Translations under genes and position numbers: made by a program
In this document: one piece after another, positions 36,137 to 43,085 of the stretch
How positions within the stretch are numbered: the stretch's first letter is position 1
Layout: the number at the start of each line of letters is the position of its first letter
The notes under the pieces: generated by a model
What the model was told of the DNA's origin: nothing
What the model saw: only the letters and a program-made list of their open reading frames with translations
Database searches by the model: none
Assembly: GCF_963675905.1 (NCBI RefSeq)
Contig: NZ_OY780936.1
Location: 3,481,946 to 3,545,945, forward strand
DNA: 64,000 nt
Source of the DNA: an uncultured Bacteroides sp.
Lineage (GTDB): Bacteria; Bacteroidota; Bacteroidia; Bacteroidales; Bacteroidaceae
Reading direction: 5' to 3'

Positions 36137-36525
36137 AAATGTATTTTTTGTGTTTTAGAAAAGATAATAGCAACTCAAGCCAGCTATCATTAATAGTTAT
36201 GATAACCGGCAATTCAATTTTTTAAAATAAGGCATTAAAGAGTTGGGATAAAGTGATCTCTATCCTTTACATTCAGGAATACTAATTGGTAGATGAAGCT
36301 AAAAGAATCTTTCGAATCCATAGGTCTTAATTAGTTCTGTTTCGGGTATAAAAATATACTATTTATTGTTATTTCGCAATAATTAAAGTGCAAAATAAAT
36401 ATTCAAGGTTTAATAAGGTGAAATGCTAACATTATAAAAATGTAGTTATCTGACTATTTATTCCAAAAGAACCATTTTCTTATAATTAATTGTATATTTG
36501 CGCTTATCAATCAATATTTAAGATA
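36137..36525. other. tnaA-tag intergenic region
   Basis: 389 bp between divergent genes. An imperfect palindrome with core TATCAT/ATGATA lies about 36180-36212. A 28-codon frame on the minus strand occupies 36235-36321. The tag promoter is at 36493. No RNA gene or riboswitch recognised. Confidence 0.5.
36493..36500 (+). promoter_or_regulatory. Candidate -7 box for tag
   Basis: TATATTTG, 25 bases before the ATG at 36526, and overlapping a spurious upstream in-frame start at 36490. Confidence 0.5.
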
Positions 36526-37104
36526 ATGGAACAAAACATTGAAATACAACGGTGTGGATGGTGTGGCACTGATCCTTTATATGTGCAGTATCATGATGAA
36601 GAGTGGGGACGTGAAGTTACTGACGACCATAAGATGTTTGAGTTTCTTGTTTTAGAGAGTTCTCAGGCAGGATTAAGCTGGAGCACTATCCTGAAAAAAC
36701 GCGAGAACTATCGTAAAGCGTTTGCCGATTTTGATGTGCAGAAAGTTGCTCAGTTTACAACGGAAGACGTTGACCGATTGATGCAGGATTCCAGTATTAT
36801 CCGTAATAAACTGAAGATAACATCTACCATATCCAATGCCCGCTGCTATATTGAAGTTCAAAAAGAGTTTGGCAGTTTCTGTAGCTATTTAAAGAACTTC
36901 TTGCCGGAAGGAAAGCCAATTATGAACCATTGGACTTCATTAGATCAGATTCCTGCCTCCACAGAATTATCAGATGTTATCAGCAAGGATATGAAAAAGC
37001 GTGGATTCAAATTCTTTGGAACAACAATTTGTTATGCGCATTTACAAGCTGTAGGGTATGTAAATGATCATTTAGAAGATTGTCATTACAAATTCAAAGA
37101 CTAA
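36526..37104 (+). CDS. tag: DNA-3-methyladenine glycosylase I
   Basis: 192 aa. Removes 3-methyladenine from alkylated DNA. The start RCGWCGTDPLYVQYHDEEWG carries the first zinc ligands and the catalytic acidic residues, and the C-terminal CYAHLQAVGYVNDHLEDC carries the remaining His and Cys ligands. LESSQAGLSWSTILKKRENYRKAF is the helix-hairpin-helix region. The start at 36526 follows the -7 box; a frame from 36490 begins inside the promoter. A small membrane protein gene follows after 37 bp. Confidence 0.94.
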   Translation: MEQNIEIQRCGWCGTDPLYVQYHDEEWGREVTDDHKMFEFLVLESSQAGLSWSTILKKRENYRKAFADFDVQKVAQFTTEDVDRLMQDSSIIRNKLKITSTISNARCYIEVQKEFGSFCSYLKNFLPEGKPIMNHWTSLDQIPASTELSDVISKDMKKRGFKFFGTTICYAHLQAVGYVNDHLEDCHYKFKD

Positions 37105-37141
37105 TCTTCAGCCGTTAGAATTTAGATACATCATTTAGAAT

Positions 37142-37486
37142 ATGCAATATCTTACTAAACTATCATTTATTAAAAACAGACTATTCTCTTTACTATCAAT
37201 ACTATTAAGCGTTATTTCGCTGATTGCTGTAATAAAGATTAATAGAGATATCTCTGCCCGGTATTTAGCATTAGATGGGAAGACTCAACTTTTGCTGGGG
37301 CTAACTGAATTTGTAGGCTTTTATTTTAAATTTTATATTGTAATAGCCGTCAGCTTGGTTGCTATGGGGCTGTCTATTATAGCATTAAGAAAGGAAGAGG
37401 AGAGAAGATATCGTTTAATTGCTTTTCTTCTGGGGATACTTTCGGTTATTGTTGTAATTCTGAATATAGGTAGATTTATGATGTAG
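37142..37486 (+). CDS. Hypothetical membrane protein
   Basis: 114 aa with three hydrophobic segments (about residues 12-30, 55-78 and 92-112) separated by charged loops. No family recognised. It lies 37 bp downstream of tag and may share its transcript. Its codon use looks like that of its neighbours. Confidence 0.6.
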   Translation: MQYLTKLSFIKNRLFSLLSILLSVISLIAVIKINRDISARYLALDGKTQLLLGLTEFVGFYFKFYIVIAVSLVAMGLSIIALRKEEERRYRLIAFLLGILSVIVVILNIGRFMM

Positions 37487-37523
37487 AACTTTTATTATCT
37501 TCTCTCAGAAAAATAAAAACACG

Positions 37524-37630
37524 AAATTGATCTAGCAATCTAGCAGTATACCCTTAAGTGTTTGTATACTAACACTGTATAGGTGCTAGATCAAATTATT
37601 TTGTTCTAGCGGTAATCTAGCAATCTAGCA
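37524..37630 (-). repeat. CTAG element, copy B (inverted)
   Basis: CTAG cores start at 37532, 37540, 37586, 37606, 37617 and 37625 (steps 8, 46, 20, 11, 8), the exact mirror of copy A at 11.5 kb. The reverse complement aligns with copy A without gaps. The outer and middle site clusters are conserved, and the bases between sites 4 and 5 (the 46-bp step) have drifted. Confidence 0.8.
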
Positions 37631-37685
37631 CTATGGCTCTGTCATCTTTTTTGTAAATTAGATGTCTTTTGTTATAAAATATTCA

Positions 37686-37693
37686 TATATTTG
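37686..37693 (+). promoter_or_regulatory. Candidate -7 box for the interrupted lipoprotein gene
   Basis: TATATTTG, 46 bases before the ATG at 37740. Confidence 0.45.
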
Positions 37694-37739
37694 CATTTCG
37701 ATATATTTATGAATATGTAGAACTAAAGTTGATTTAATA

Positions 37740-38339
37740 ATGAAGAGAAAAAATTATGGATCATGGATTATGCTAGCCGTCTGTGTTATAGGTTTTTATT
37801 CTTGCGGCGATTAACAAGAGGAGGAAATTAGTGTTAACGATTTTACCGGATATTATAAAATTACGTCCTTGAAGGCTGATATTAGCGTAGATCTTAATAA
37901 CGATGGATTACAATCTTCTGACTTGTATAATGAAATGACTGAACCTTATTATTTGGCGAATCCGAGAGATCCTGATTATACTCCCCTGCCAATGTATAAC
38001 TTCAATCAGATAAGCAGTTGTGCAGAAGTGCGCCCTACGGAGAGTCAGAGTACAAGCATTAAATTACTATTATTAAATTTGCCGTACCAGTACATAGCTT
38101 ATTCTAGTCTGTTAATGTATGTACACGACTTATCGTATTATTTTTATGATCTGGATGAAAATGACAATGTAGTATTGAAAGAAAAACTTGGAGATACACC
38201 AGAAGTGCAGGTTACAGAACTGGAACGATTGGATAAAGATAATTTTAAGGTAATTTATAATGCCCGAATTTATGATTTTGTATCCAAAGAATGGAAAGAA
38301 ACTTCTGTTAAAGCCCTTTATGAGCGCACCTCTATATGA
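37740..38339 (+). pseudogene. Lipoprotein gene interrupted by an in-frame TAA
   Basis: The ATG at 37740 opens MKRKNYGSWIMLAVCVIGFY followed by SCGD, a complete lipoprotein signal with Cys22-type lipobox. Then TAA (37812-37814) stops the frame at codon 25. The same frame continues QEEEISVNDFTGYYKI and onward without another stop to 38339, 175 more codons of ordinary composition. One base change from CAA, GAA or AAA explains the stop. No alternative start with a signal peptide exists downstream, so the C-terminal part cannot be exported on its own. Family not recognised. A sequencing error or true decay are both possible. Confidence 0.8.
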
Positions 38340-38435
38340 TCATAGTGTGACTCTTTAGATAGACTTTAATCTGAAAGCCGGACGGATATTTTATAACTTC
38401 CCGTTATCTTTTTATTTTTACCGGAATAAAATTTA

Positions 38436-38520
38436 TGCTTGCTTGTACAAAAGATTGTTTTCTTTTGTACAGAACAATTAATTCTTTTGTACAGAAGAAT
38501 GAAATCTTTTGTACAAGAGT
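38436..38520. repeat. Four-unit TGTACA array, 22-bp period (inverted relative to 11.3 kb)
   Basis: TGTACA begins at 38444, 38466, 38488 and 38510, exactly 22 bp apart. Its reverse complement aligns with the 11.3-kb array over the full length, with shared spacer words such as GAATTAATTGTTC. The remaining intergenic bases between 38340 and 38706 hold only the terminator at 38657. Confidence 0.8.
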
Positions 38521-38656
38521 TGATAAACCTCTCTAGGGAAAATTTAAAAAGCAAACCGGGTTCTATTAATTATTCAATTAGATAACTAAAATAGTAGGCG
38601 TGAATTCTACAGATGTGAGGTTGTACACCCAGTCAGACAGAAGAATGAACAAACAA

Positions 38657-38688
38657 AAAACGGGAAAACATAACTGCCTTCCCGTTTT
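38657..38688 (-). terminator. Terminator of the RRM/cold-shock operon
   Basis: AAAACGGGAA (38657-38666) and TTCCCGTTTT (38679-38688), 10-bp stem, with a T run on the minus strand. Confidence 0.75.
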
Positions 38689-38706
38689 ATATAAAAATAT
38701 TTCAGT

Positions 38707-39018
38707 TTAGAAGCGTCTTCTATTATATCCGCCTCCGTTTCCGCCACGATTGTTGTAGCCACTGTTGCTTCTTTCTGTTTTTGGGCGAGCAACGGTTACG
38801 TTGATTGTCTTTCCTTCAAACTCTGTTTCATTCAATGCAGCGATTGCTTTTTGACCTTCTTCGTCGTTTGGCATTTCAACAAAGCCAAAACCGCGAGATC
38901 TTCCAGTTTCTCTGTCATTGATAATATTAGCTGAAGTAACTTCACCTAATCCTGCAAATAATTCTTGTAAGCTCTCACTTGTAGTGTTGTAGCTTAAATT
39001 CGATACGTAAATGTTCAT
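38707..39018 (-). CDS. RRM-domain RNA-binding protein
   Basis: 103 aa. A single RRM fills residues 1-80, with RNP2 (NIYVSNL) and RNP1 (SRGFGFVEM), and a Gly/Arg/Asn-rich tail (NNRGGNGGGYNRRRF). Small RRM proteins with glycine-rich tails are abundant RNA-binding proteins in Bacteroidetes and cyanobacteria, often tied to cold or global post-transcriptional control. It lies 30 bp after the cold-shock gene, so two RNA-binding proteins are made from one transcript. Confidence 0.93.
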   Translation of the reverse strand: MNIYVSNLSYNTTSESLQELFAGLGEVTSANIINDRETGRSRGFGFVEMPNDEEGQKAIAALNETEFEGKTINVTVARPKTERSNSGYNNRGGNGGGYNRRRF

Positions 39019-39048
39019 CTTTATTACTATTATTGTTATTGGTTATTC

Positions 39049-39495
39049 TTATTTGTCAAGAGCGATTTTCACGGCACTAATGCCTCTGACATCACGTTCC
39101 AGCTCAAATGTAACCATATTTCCTTTTGCAATTGAAGCAGGGGCATTACTTATATGGAAAAAATACTTTTCCATACTTCCTGTTCGTTTAATGAAACCAA
39201 ATCCTTTTTCCTGGTTAAAGTGCTCTACCTGTCCTTTAAATACAGTTTCTTCTACCACATCCTCTTTCTTTGGAGTAGAAACAGCAATGTCTTCAATATT
39301 AATTTCCTGTTTGTTTTCAGGGTCAGGAGGGGTACTGGTAATAACGCCATTTTCGTCAACATAAGCTATCATATCTTCAAATGATCCACTACCAGCATTA
39401 GCCTTGCGCTCTTCTTTGCGTTTTAGCTTTTCTTGTTTTTTTAACTCTTTTTTCTTTTCTAAGTCTCTTTTGTTAAATGAATTCGATTTTGCCAT
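39049..39495 (-). CDS. Cold-shock-domain protein with charged N-terminal extension
   Basis: 148 aa. The first 35 residues are a Lys/Glu-rich helix (RDLEKKKELKKQEKLKRKEE). A linker follows, then a CSD at about residues 85-148 with RNP1 (KGFGFIK) and RNP2 (YFFHIS). Ordinary CspA proteins are about 70 aa, so the extension doubles the protein. An RNA chaperone role is likely. It is the first gene of the pair with the RRM protein. Confidence 0.9.
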   Translation of the reverse strand: MAKSNSFNKRDLEKKKELKKQEKLKRKEERKANAGSGSFEDMIAYVDENGVITSTPPDPENKQEINIEDIAVSTPKKEDVVEETVFKGQVEHFNQEKGFGFIKRTGSMEKYFFHISNAPASIAKGNMVTFELERDVRGISAVKIALDK

Positions 39496-39918
39496 TAATT
39501 ATATCTTTTTTATGCCAATACTATGCAGCCTTTGATCTTTAATCTTCTCTGGGGTCGAAATAGTTGTACCCTTCTCAACTTTGAAAAGCGGTGATTTTAT
39601 TTCTCAATATCTTAATATAAAATTAATAATTTCCCCAAAATACGCTAAGTGATAATGATGAACACTTTTGCAACTTGTTAATACATTAAACAAGTAAGTT
39701 GATTTTGATGTCGATTTTGACGATGAGAAGATCCGCCAGATAATTGCGGAGCAAAGCATTGCTTAGAAGGATACAATATAAACTTGACTGTTCAGGTAAC
39801 AAATATATGAAATAAATTTGGCTATTGAAAAAATAGCTTGAAAAAAATATTTTAGTTCTCTTTTATTTCTTCGAAATTCAGAGTAGCAAGTAACCCTTGC
39901 TTAGTTAGATAGTTAGCT
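39496..39918. other. Intergenic region upstream of the cold-shock gene
   Basis: 423 bp between the PfpI gene's 3' end and the start of the cold-shock gene, both on the minus strand. It probably contains the long 5' leader usual for cold-shock genes; no box at good spacing is clear. A plus-strand frame at 39698-39766 reads VDFDVDFDDEKIRQIIAEQ before a stop and resembles a protein tail, perhaps a remnant. Confidence 0.4.
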
Positions 39919-40497
39919 TTATTCGCTCCATATCCCGTTTTTGAACAGTTGGAACCATTTTTCAATATCATTTTTTTCAAATAAGCCGATTTTCTCAAAT
40001 ATCTCTTTCGCAAATTCAATTGTAGCAATTCCATTAGCTGTGATAATATTCTTATCGCTCACAGCCGGTGAATTTACATAATTACTCTCACCGGAATATT
40101 GCGGAGCAACTGCTTTTAAATAATTAAGGTCATTGCTGGTATGCTTTACCCTGTCTAGAATGCCCAGCTGTCCTAAGTAAGCGGTTGCCGCACAAATAGC
40201 AGCTATTAGTTTTCCCTTTTCAAAGACACTCTTCGTGAATTGGTTCAACTCATTATTTTCTCCCTTTTCCCATGCCACACCACCGGGTAAAACCAATAAA
40301 TCAATATCATTAGCATCTACTTCAGCAAACGAAATGTCTGGTGTAATTTTCAGTCCGCCCATAGATACCACAGGTTTTCCGTCTTTTGAGAAATAAACTA
40401 TTTCAAACTTCTCGCTCTTGTTAATCTCTGGTGTAAGATAAGATATTTCCCAATCGGAGAATCCGTCGAATAGGAATATGTGTACTTTTTTGTTCAT
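39919..40497 (-). CDS. DJ-1/PfpI-family protein
   Basis: 192 aa. Class I glutamine amidotransferase-like fold: VHIFLFDGFSDWEISY start, LLVLPGGVAWEKG, and the nucleophile elbow IAAICAATAYLG with its Cys. The family includes chaperones, deglycases and proteases; no substrate can be assigned. It starts 3 bp after the AlbA_2 gene ends on the same strand, so the two are translated from one message. Confidence 0.9.
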   Translation of the reverse strand: MNKKVHIFLFDGFSDWEISYLTPEINKSEKFEIVYFSKDGKPVVSMGGLKITPDISFAEVDANDIDLLVLPGGVAWEKGENNELNQFTKSVFEKGKLIAAICAATAYLGQLGILDRVKHTSNDLNYLKAVAPQYSGESNYVNSPAVSDKNIITANGIATIEFAKEIFEKIGLFEKNDIEKWFQLFKNGIWSE

Positions 40498-40500
40498 ATT

Positions 40501-41874
40501 TTATTTCTTTAAATAATATCCTCCTGTTTTCGGAGCTCCTCTAAACTCTATCACTCCTTTTTCATTCAATAATTTAAGATAGCGCATAGTAGTTCGCCAA
40601 CTTTTAGAAATACTTACAGCTATTTCAGAAGCATTTAATCCCGGTTTAGCTTTAAGTAGGTTTTTTATTGCTTGTTCATTCTCGTTTACTATGCCATTTA
40701 CTATGCCATTTACTATGTCATCAGTGGCATAGTTCTTTATTTGACGTTTAAACACAGCCGTAAAAATCCCATTAGTATTAAATTCAGGCTCAGGTAAGCC
40801 TGCTTCTTTCATAGCTTCCTTCATGCGAGGAATGCCGGAAGCAACTTTTTCAACTAGATGCATACGAGTAAACAACCCAAATATCAATGGATTGCGTGTC
40901 ATACTCTTGTGGCCGAAATCTTTGGCTACAATCGGTAACAGTCCTCCAGGGTTTGAAACTTCTACTCGGTCATCGAACATCTCTATCATAATGGTTGCAC
41001 CTTGCTCGTAATAGTCACGGTGAGATAAGGCGTTTATAATAGCTTCCTTGAATACGGTTAGAGGAATTTCCCAAATCTCTTCTCTTGGTCCGGGGCCTTC
41101 AATTTTGTAGGCCACTTGGAGTTTGCTTTCCAACCATGCCATTGCTTGCAAGTATTGTTGGTATAGTGGGCCGCCAAAAGTTTTATCGTCTATGATATAT
41201 ACTTTTGTTGTACCCTTGAAAAGAACGCATCTCACAACAACATGAGGAAACATATTTTCGGGATGCTTGCCGAAGAACATTGCTGCGGCGTTCTTAGCTA
41301 CACCCTTTTCATTGAATAGCATTAGATTCTCGAAAATCTGTTTATCTGGTGTTTCTGGACTAAGTTTGGATTCTCTACGAAAGTCCTTTATATTTTGTTC
41401 GTCAGATTCTGTATAAATGTTGAATTTAGGGCAAGGGATGTGATCAAAAAATATCTTGTTACATTCCTGAAAGAAACTTCGCATTTCTTCAACTGTACGT
41501 AGCTTTTGAGAATTTGCACCCTCACGAACAAAGATTGAACCAGAAAATATATAAGGTTTGTCTTTGCCTGATGGTACTTCAATTACCCAAACTGACTTAT
41601 TGTCAATATCCGCAGCATACATTTCACAATGGAGTGATGGAGATATTTCACTTATAGAGCCTTGAATAGCAGATCGTTTATCATTTTCAATATTTATTCC
41701 TGCTATATTGCCGTTATCATCAACTCCTATAAGTAAGTATCCTCCTTCTGCATTTGCAAAGGCGCATATTTCTTCTGTCAGCTCGCGAACTTTCGAGGGT
41801 ACTCGAACCTTGAATTCTACGTTATAGCCTTCTCCGTTATCAATGAGTGATTTAATATTTTCTGTATTCAACAT
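40501..41874 (-). CDS. AlbA_2 (Schlafen-like)/RecG C-terminal-like ATP-binding protein
   Basis: 457 aa from ATG 41872-41874. Residues 1-130 are an AlbA_2 domain (EFKVRVPSKVRELTEEICAF, then GGYLLIGVDDNGNIAGI). Residues 200-350 carry the HATPase_c_4-like region found in RecG-related regulators (FKEAIINALSHRDYYEQGA). A C-terminal winged helix follows. Before it is a repeat VNGIVNGIVNENE encoded by three 12-bp units. A frame from 42009 lies upstream of the -7 box at 41893 and is rejected. The role is probably transcriptional or antiviral regulation; unproven. Confidence 0.86.
   Translation of the reverse strand: MLNTENIKSLIDNGEGYNVEFKVRVPSKVRELTEEICAFANAEGGYLLIGVDDNGNIAGINIENDKRSAIQGSISEISPSLHCEMYAADIDNKSVWVIEVPSGKDKPYIFSGSIFVREGANSQKLRTVEEMRSFFQECNKIFFDHIPCPKFNIYTESDEQNIKDFRRESKLSPETPDKQIFENLMLFNEKGVAKNAAAMFFGKHPENMFPHVVVRCVLFKGTTKVYIIDDKTFGGPLYQQYLQAMAWLESKLQVAYKIEGPGPREEIWEIPLTVFKEAIINALSHRDYYEQGATIMIEMFDDRVEVSNPGGLLPIVAKDFGHKSMTRNPLIFGLFTRMHLVEKVASGIPRMKEAMKEAGLPEPEFNTNGIFTAVFKRQIKNYATDDIVNGIVNGIVNENEQAIKNLLKAKPGLNASEIAVSISKSWRTTMRYLKLLNEKGVIEFRGAPKTGGYYLKK
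40685..40720 (-). repeat. Three 12-bp coding repeats
   Basis: TTTACTATGCCA twice and TTTACTATGTCA once on the plus strand, encoding the linker repeat IVNG. Changes in number would stay in frame. Confidence 0.8.
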
Positions 41875-41892
41875 ATTTAAATTATAAGAATA

Positions 41893-41900
41893 CAAATATA
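41893..41900 (-). promoter_or_regulatory. Candidate -7 box for the AlbA_2-PfpI operon
   Basis: TATATTTG on the minus strand, 18 bases before the chosen ATG. Confidence 0.5.
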
Positions 41901-41999
41901 TAATTAATTTACTGATAGTAGAAGACTTCTGTTTGAAAAAATAACAAATTTGTCTCTTTGAATATGTTCTGAGATTATTCCTGTGAATGGGATAAAAAC

Positions 42000-42037
42000 A
42001 AAAAAGCACTTAAACTGTGAAGTTTAAGTGCTTTTTT
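42000..42037 (-). terminator. Terminator of tRNA-Phe
   Basis: A perfect 17-bp hairpin with tetraloop GTGA (arms 42000-42016 and 42021-42037), A/T tails both sides, just beyond the tRNA 3' end. Confidence 0.85.
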
Positions 42038-42043
42038 AAAAGG

Positions 42044-42116
42044 TGGTGCCACCAGGAATCGAACCGGGGACACAAGGATTTTCAGTCCTTTGCTCTACCA
42101 ACTGAGCTATGGCACC
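42044..42116 (-). tRNA. tRNA-Phe (GAA)
   Basis: 73 nt. Acceptor GGTGCCA pairs with TGGCACC, discriminator A. D-arm GCTC/GAGC, anticodon arm AAGGA-CTGAAAA-TCCTT with anticodon GAA, T-arm CCCGG-TTCGATT-CCTGG. The full CCA is not encoded (ACC follows). The gene stands alone with its own promoter and terminator. Confidence 0.97.
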
Positions 42117-42136
42117 TTCTTTTGTGATTGCGGGTG

Positions 42137-42144
42137 CAAAGATA
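42137..42144 (-). promoter_or_regulatory. Candidate -7 box for tRNA-Phe
   Basis: TATCTTTG on the minus strand, 20 bases upstream of the tRNA; a TTGG about 18 bases further upstream is a plausible -33 element. Confidence 0.55.
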
Positions 42145-42216
42145 GATATATTTTTGGAATTACCAACGTTTTTTGAATTTTTTCTTTAAATAATTAGATA
42201 ATTCAAATTTTTGCCT

Positions 42217-42224
42217 TATTTTTG
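42217..42224 (+). promoter_or_regulatory. Candidate -7 box for tRNA-Pro
   Basis: TATTTTTG, 15 bases upstream of the tRNA, divergent from the tRNA-Phe promoter. Confidence 0.55.
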
Positions 42225-42239
42225 TATCATTAAAGAAAA

Positions 42240-42312
42240 CGGAGTGTAGCGCAGTTGGTAGCGTACTACGTTCGGGACGTAGGGGTCGGGCGTTCGAGTC
42301 GCCTCACTCCGA
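42240..42312 (+). tRNA. tRNA-Pro (CGG)
   Basis: 73 nt. Acceptor CGGAGTG/CACTCCG with the C1-G72 pair usual for proline tRNA, discriminator A. D-arm GCGC/GCGT, anticodon arm CTACG-TTCGGGA-CGTAG with anticodon CGG, T-arm GGGCG-TTCGAGT-CGCCT. CCA is not encoded. Reads the codon CCG. Confidence 0.95.
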
Positions 42313-42333
42313 CAAAGCGATGAATAATGTAAA

Positions 42334-42915
42334 TTATTTGTCGCTTTTGTCTTTTTCGGCAGCCTTTTCAATAGGCCTGATTACTTTGCAGGGATTGCCG
42401 TACGCAAGCACACCTGCAGGAATATCTTTTGTAACTACACTGCCTGCACCAATTACTGAACCTTCGCCAATGGTTACTCCGGGAAGTACTGTTACGCTAC
42501 CGCCCAACCAGCAATTATTGTTTATTGTAACCGGTTTGGCATACATATATCCCTGATTTCTCTCTTCAACTGTAAGCGAGTGCACTACAGTGTAGATGGA
42601 ACAATTAGGACCAATAAAGCAGTTATTGCCAATTTTGATTAGTGCTTCGTCCAACGCTACAAAATTGAAGTTGATAATGGTATCGTCTCCAATTTCCATA
42701 TTGCCGAGATCTATATTTATAGGACTGTTGGGAAGAACATTACGACCTACTTTTCGTAGAAATCCTTCCAACAAGCAACGCTTACGATCTTTATCCGATG
42801 GGGGTGCCTGGTTGTACTGGAAACAAAAATCCTGCCCTTTGTCTAATAGTGGCTCGAAATCCGGGTTGAAGCCCCAATAAACTTCCCCGGCAGCCATTTT
42901 CTCTATGTCTGTCAT
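42334..42915 (-). CDS. Maltose/galactoside O-acetyltransferase family protein
   Basis: 193 aa, left-handed beta-helix acetyltransferase. An N-terminal Mac-type helical region (MTDIEKMAAGEVYWGFNPDF) precedes hexapeptide repeats. Catalytic His lies in YTVVHSLTVEERNQGY, and PVTINNNCWLGGSVTVLPGV is the family signature. It acetylates sugars with acetyl-CoA. Convergent with tRNA-Pro (21 bp). Confidence 0.93.
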   Translation of the reverse strand: MTDIEKMAAGEVYWGFNPDFEPLLDKGQDFCFQYNQAPPSDKDRKRCLLEGFLRKVGRNVLPNSPINIDLGNMEIGDDTIINFNFVALDEALIKIGNNCFIGPNCSIYTVVHSLTVEERNQGYMYAKPVTINNNCWLGGSVTVLPGVTIGEGSVIGAGSVVTKDIPAGVLAYGNPCKVIRPIEKAAEKDKSDK

Positions 42916-42940
42916 TGTCTTTTTCTTTTTAAATAAGTGC

Positions 42941-42948
42941 CAAATTTA
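42941..42948 (-). promoter_or_regulatory. Candidate -7 box for the O-acetyltransferase gene
   Basis: TAAATTTG on the minus strand, 25 bases before the ATG. Confidence 0.5.
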
Positions 42949-43035
42949 CTATAATGAATCTGTTATTTCAAAAATGTTTTAAATATTAATACATACAAAA
43001 GATATAAAATAGTTTTATTTGTTAGTCCTAATTTA

Positions 43036-43043
43036 TACATTTG
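43036..43043 (+). promoter_or_regulatory. Candidate -7 box for the PUL regulator
   Basis: TACATTTG, 42 bases before the ATG at 43086. It overlaps an alternative start at 43041, which is therefore unlikely. Confidence 0.5.
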
Positions 43044-43085
43044 TGTTATTGGATGTGTTGGAATACCTTAAATCAATCTTTATTC

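Noticed and set aside
39852-40034. 60-aa frame overlapping the PfpI gene
   Set aside because: Overlaps the 3' part of a well-supported gene in another frame and has no domain.
42000-42037. Palindrome as an insertion-sequence end
   Set aside because: The perfect hairpin with T run directly follows tRNA-Phe, and there is no transposase or target duplication; it is a terminator.
42044-42312. tRNA genes as an integrated-element attachment site
   Set aside because: No integrase and no repeated tRNA 3' end were found within view.
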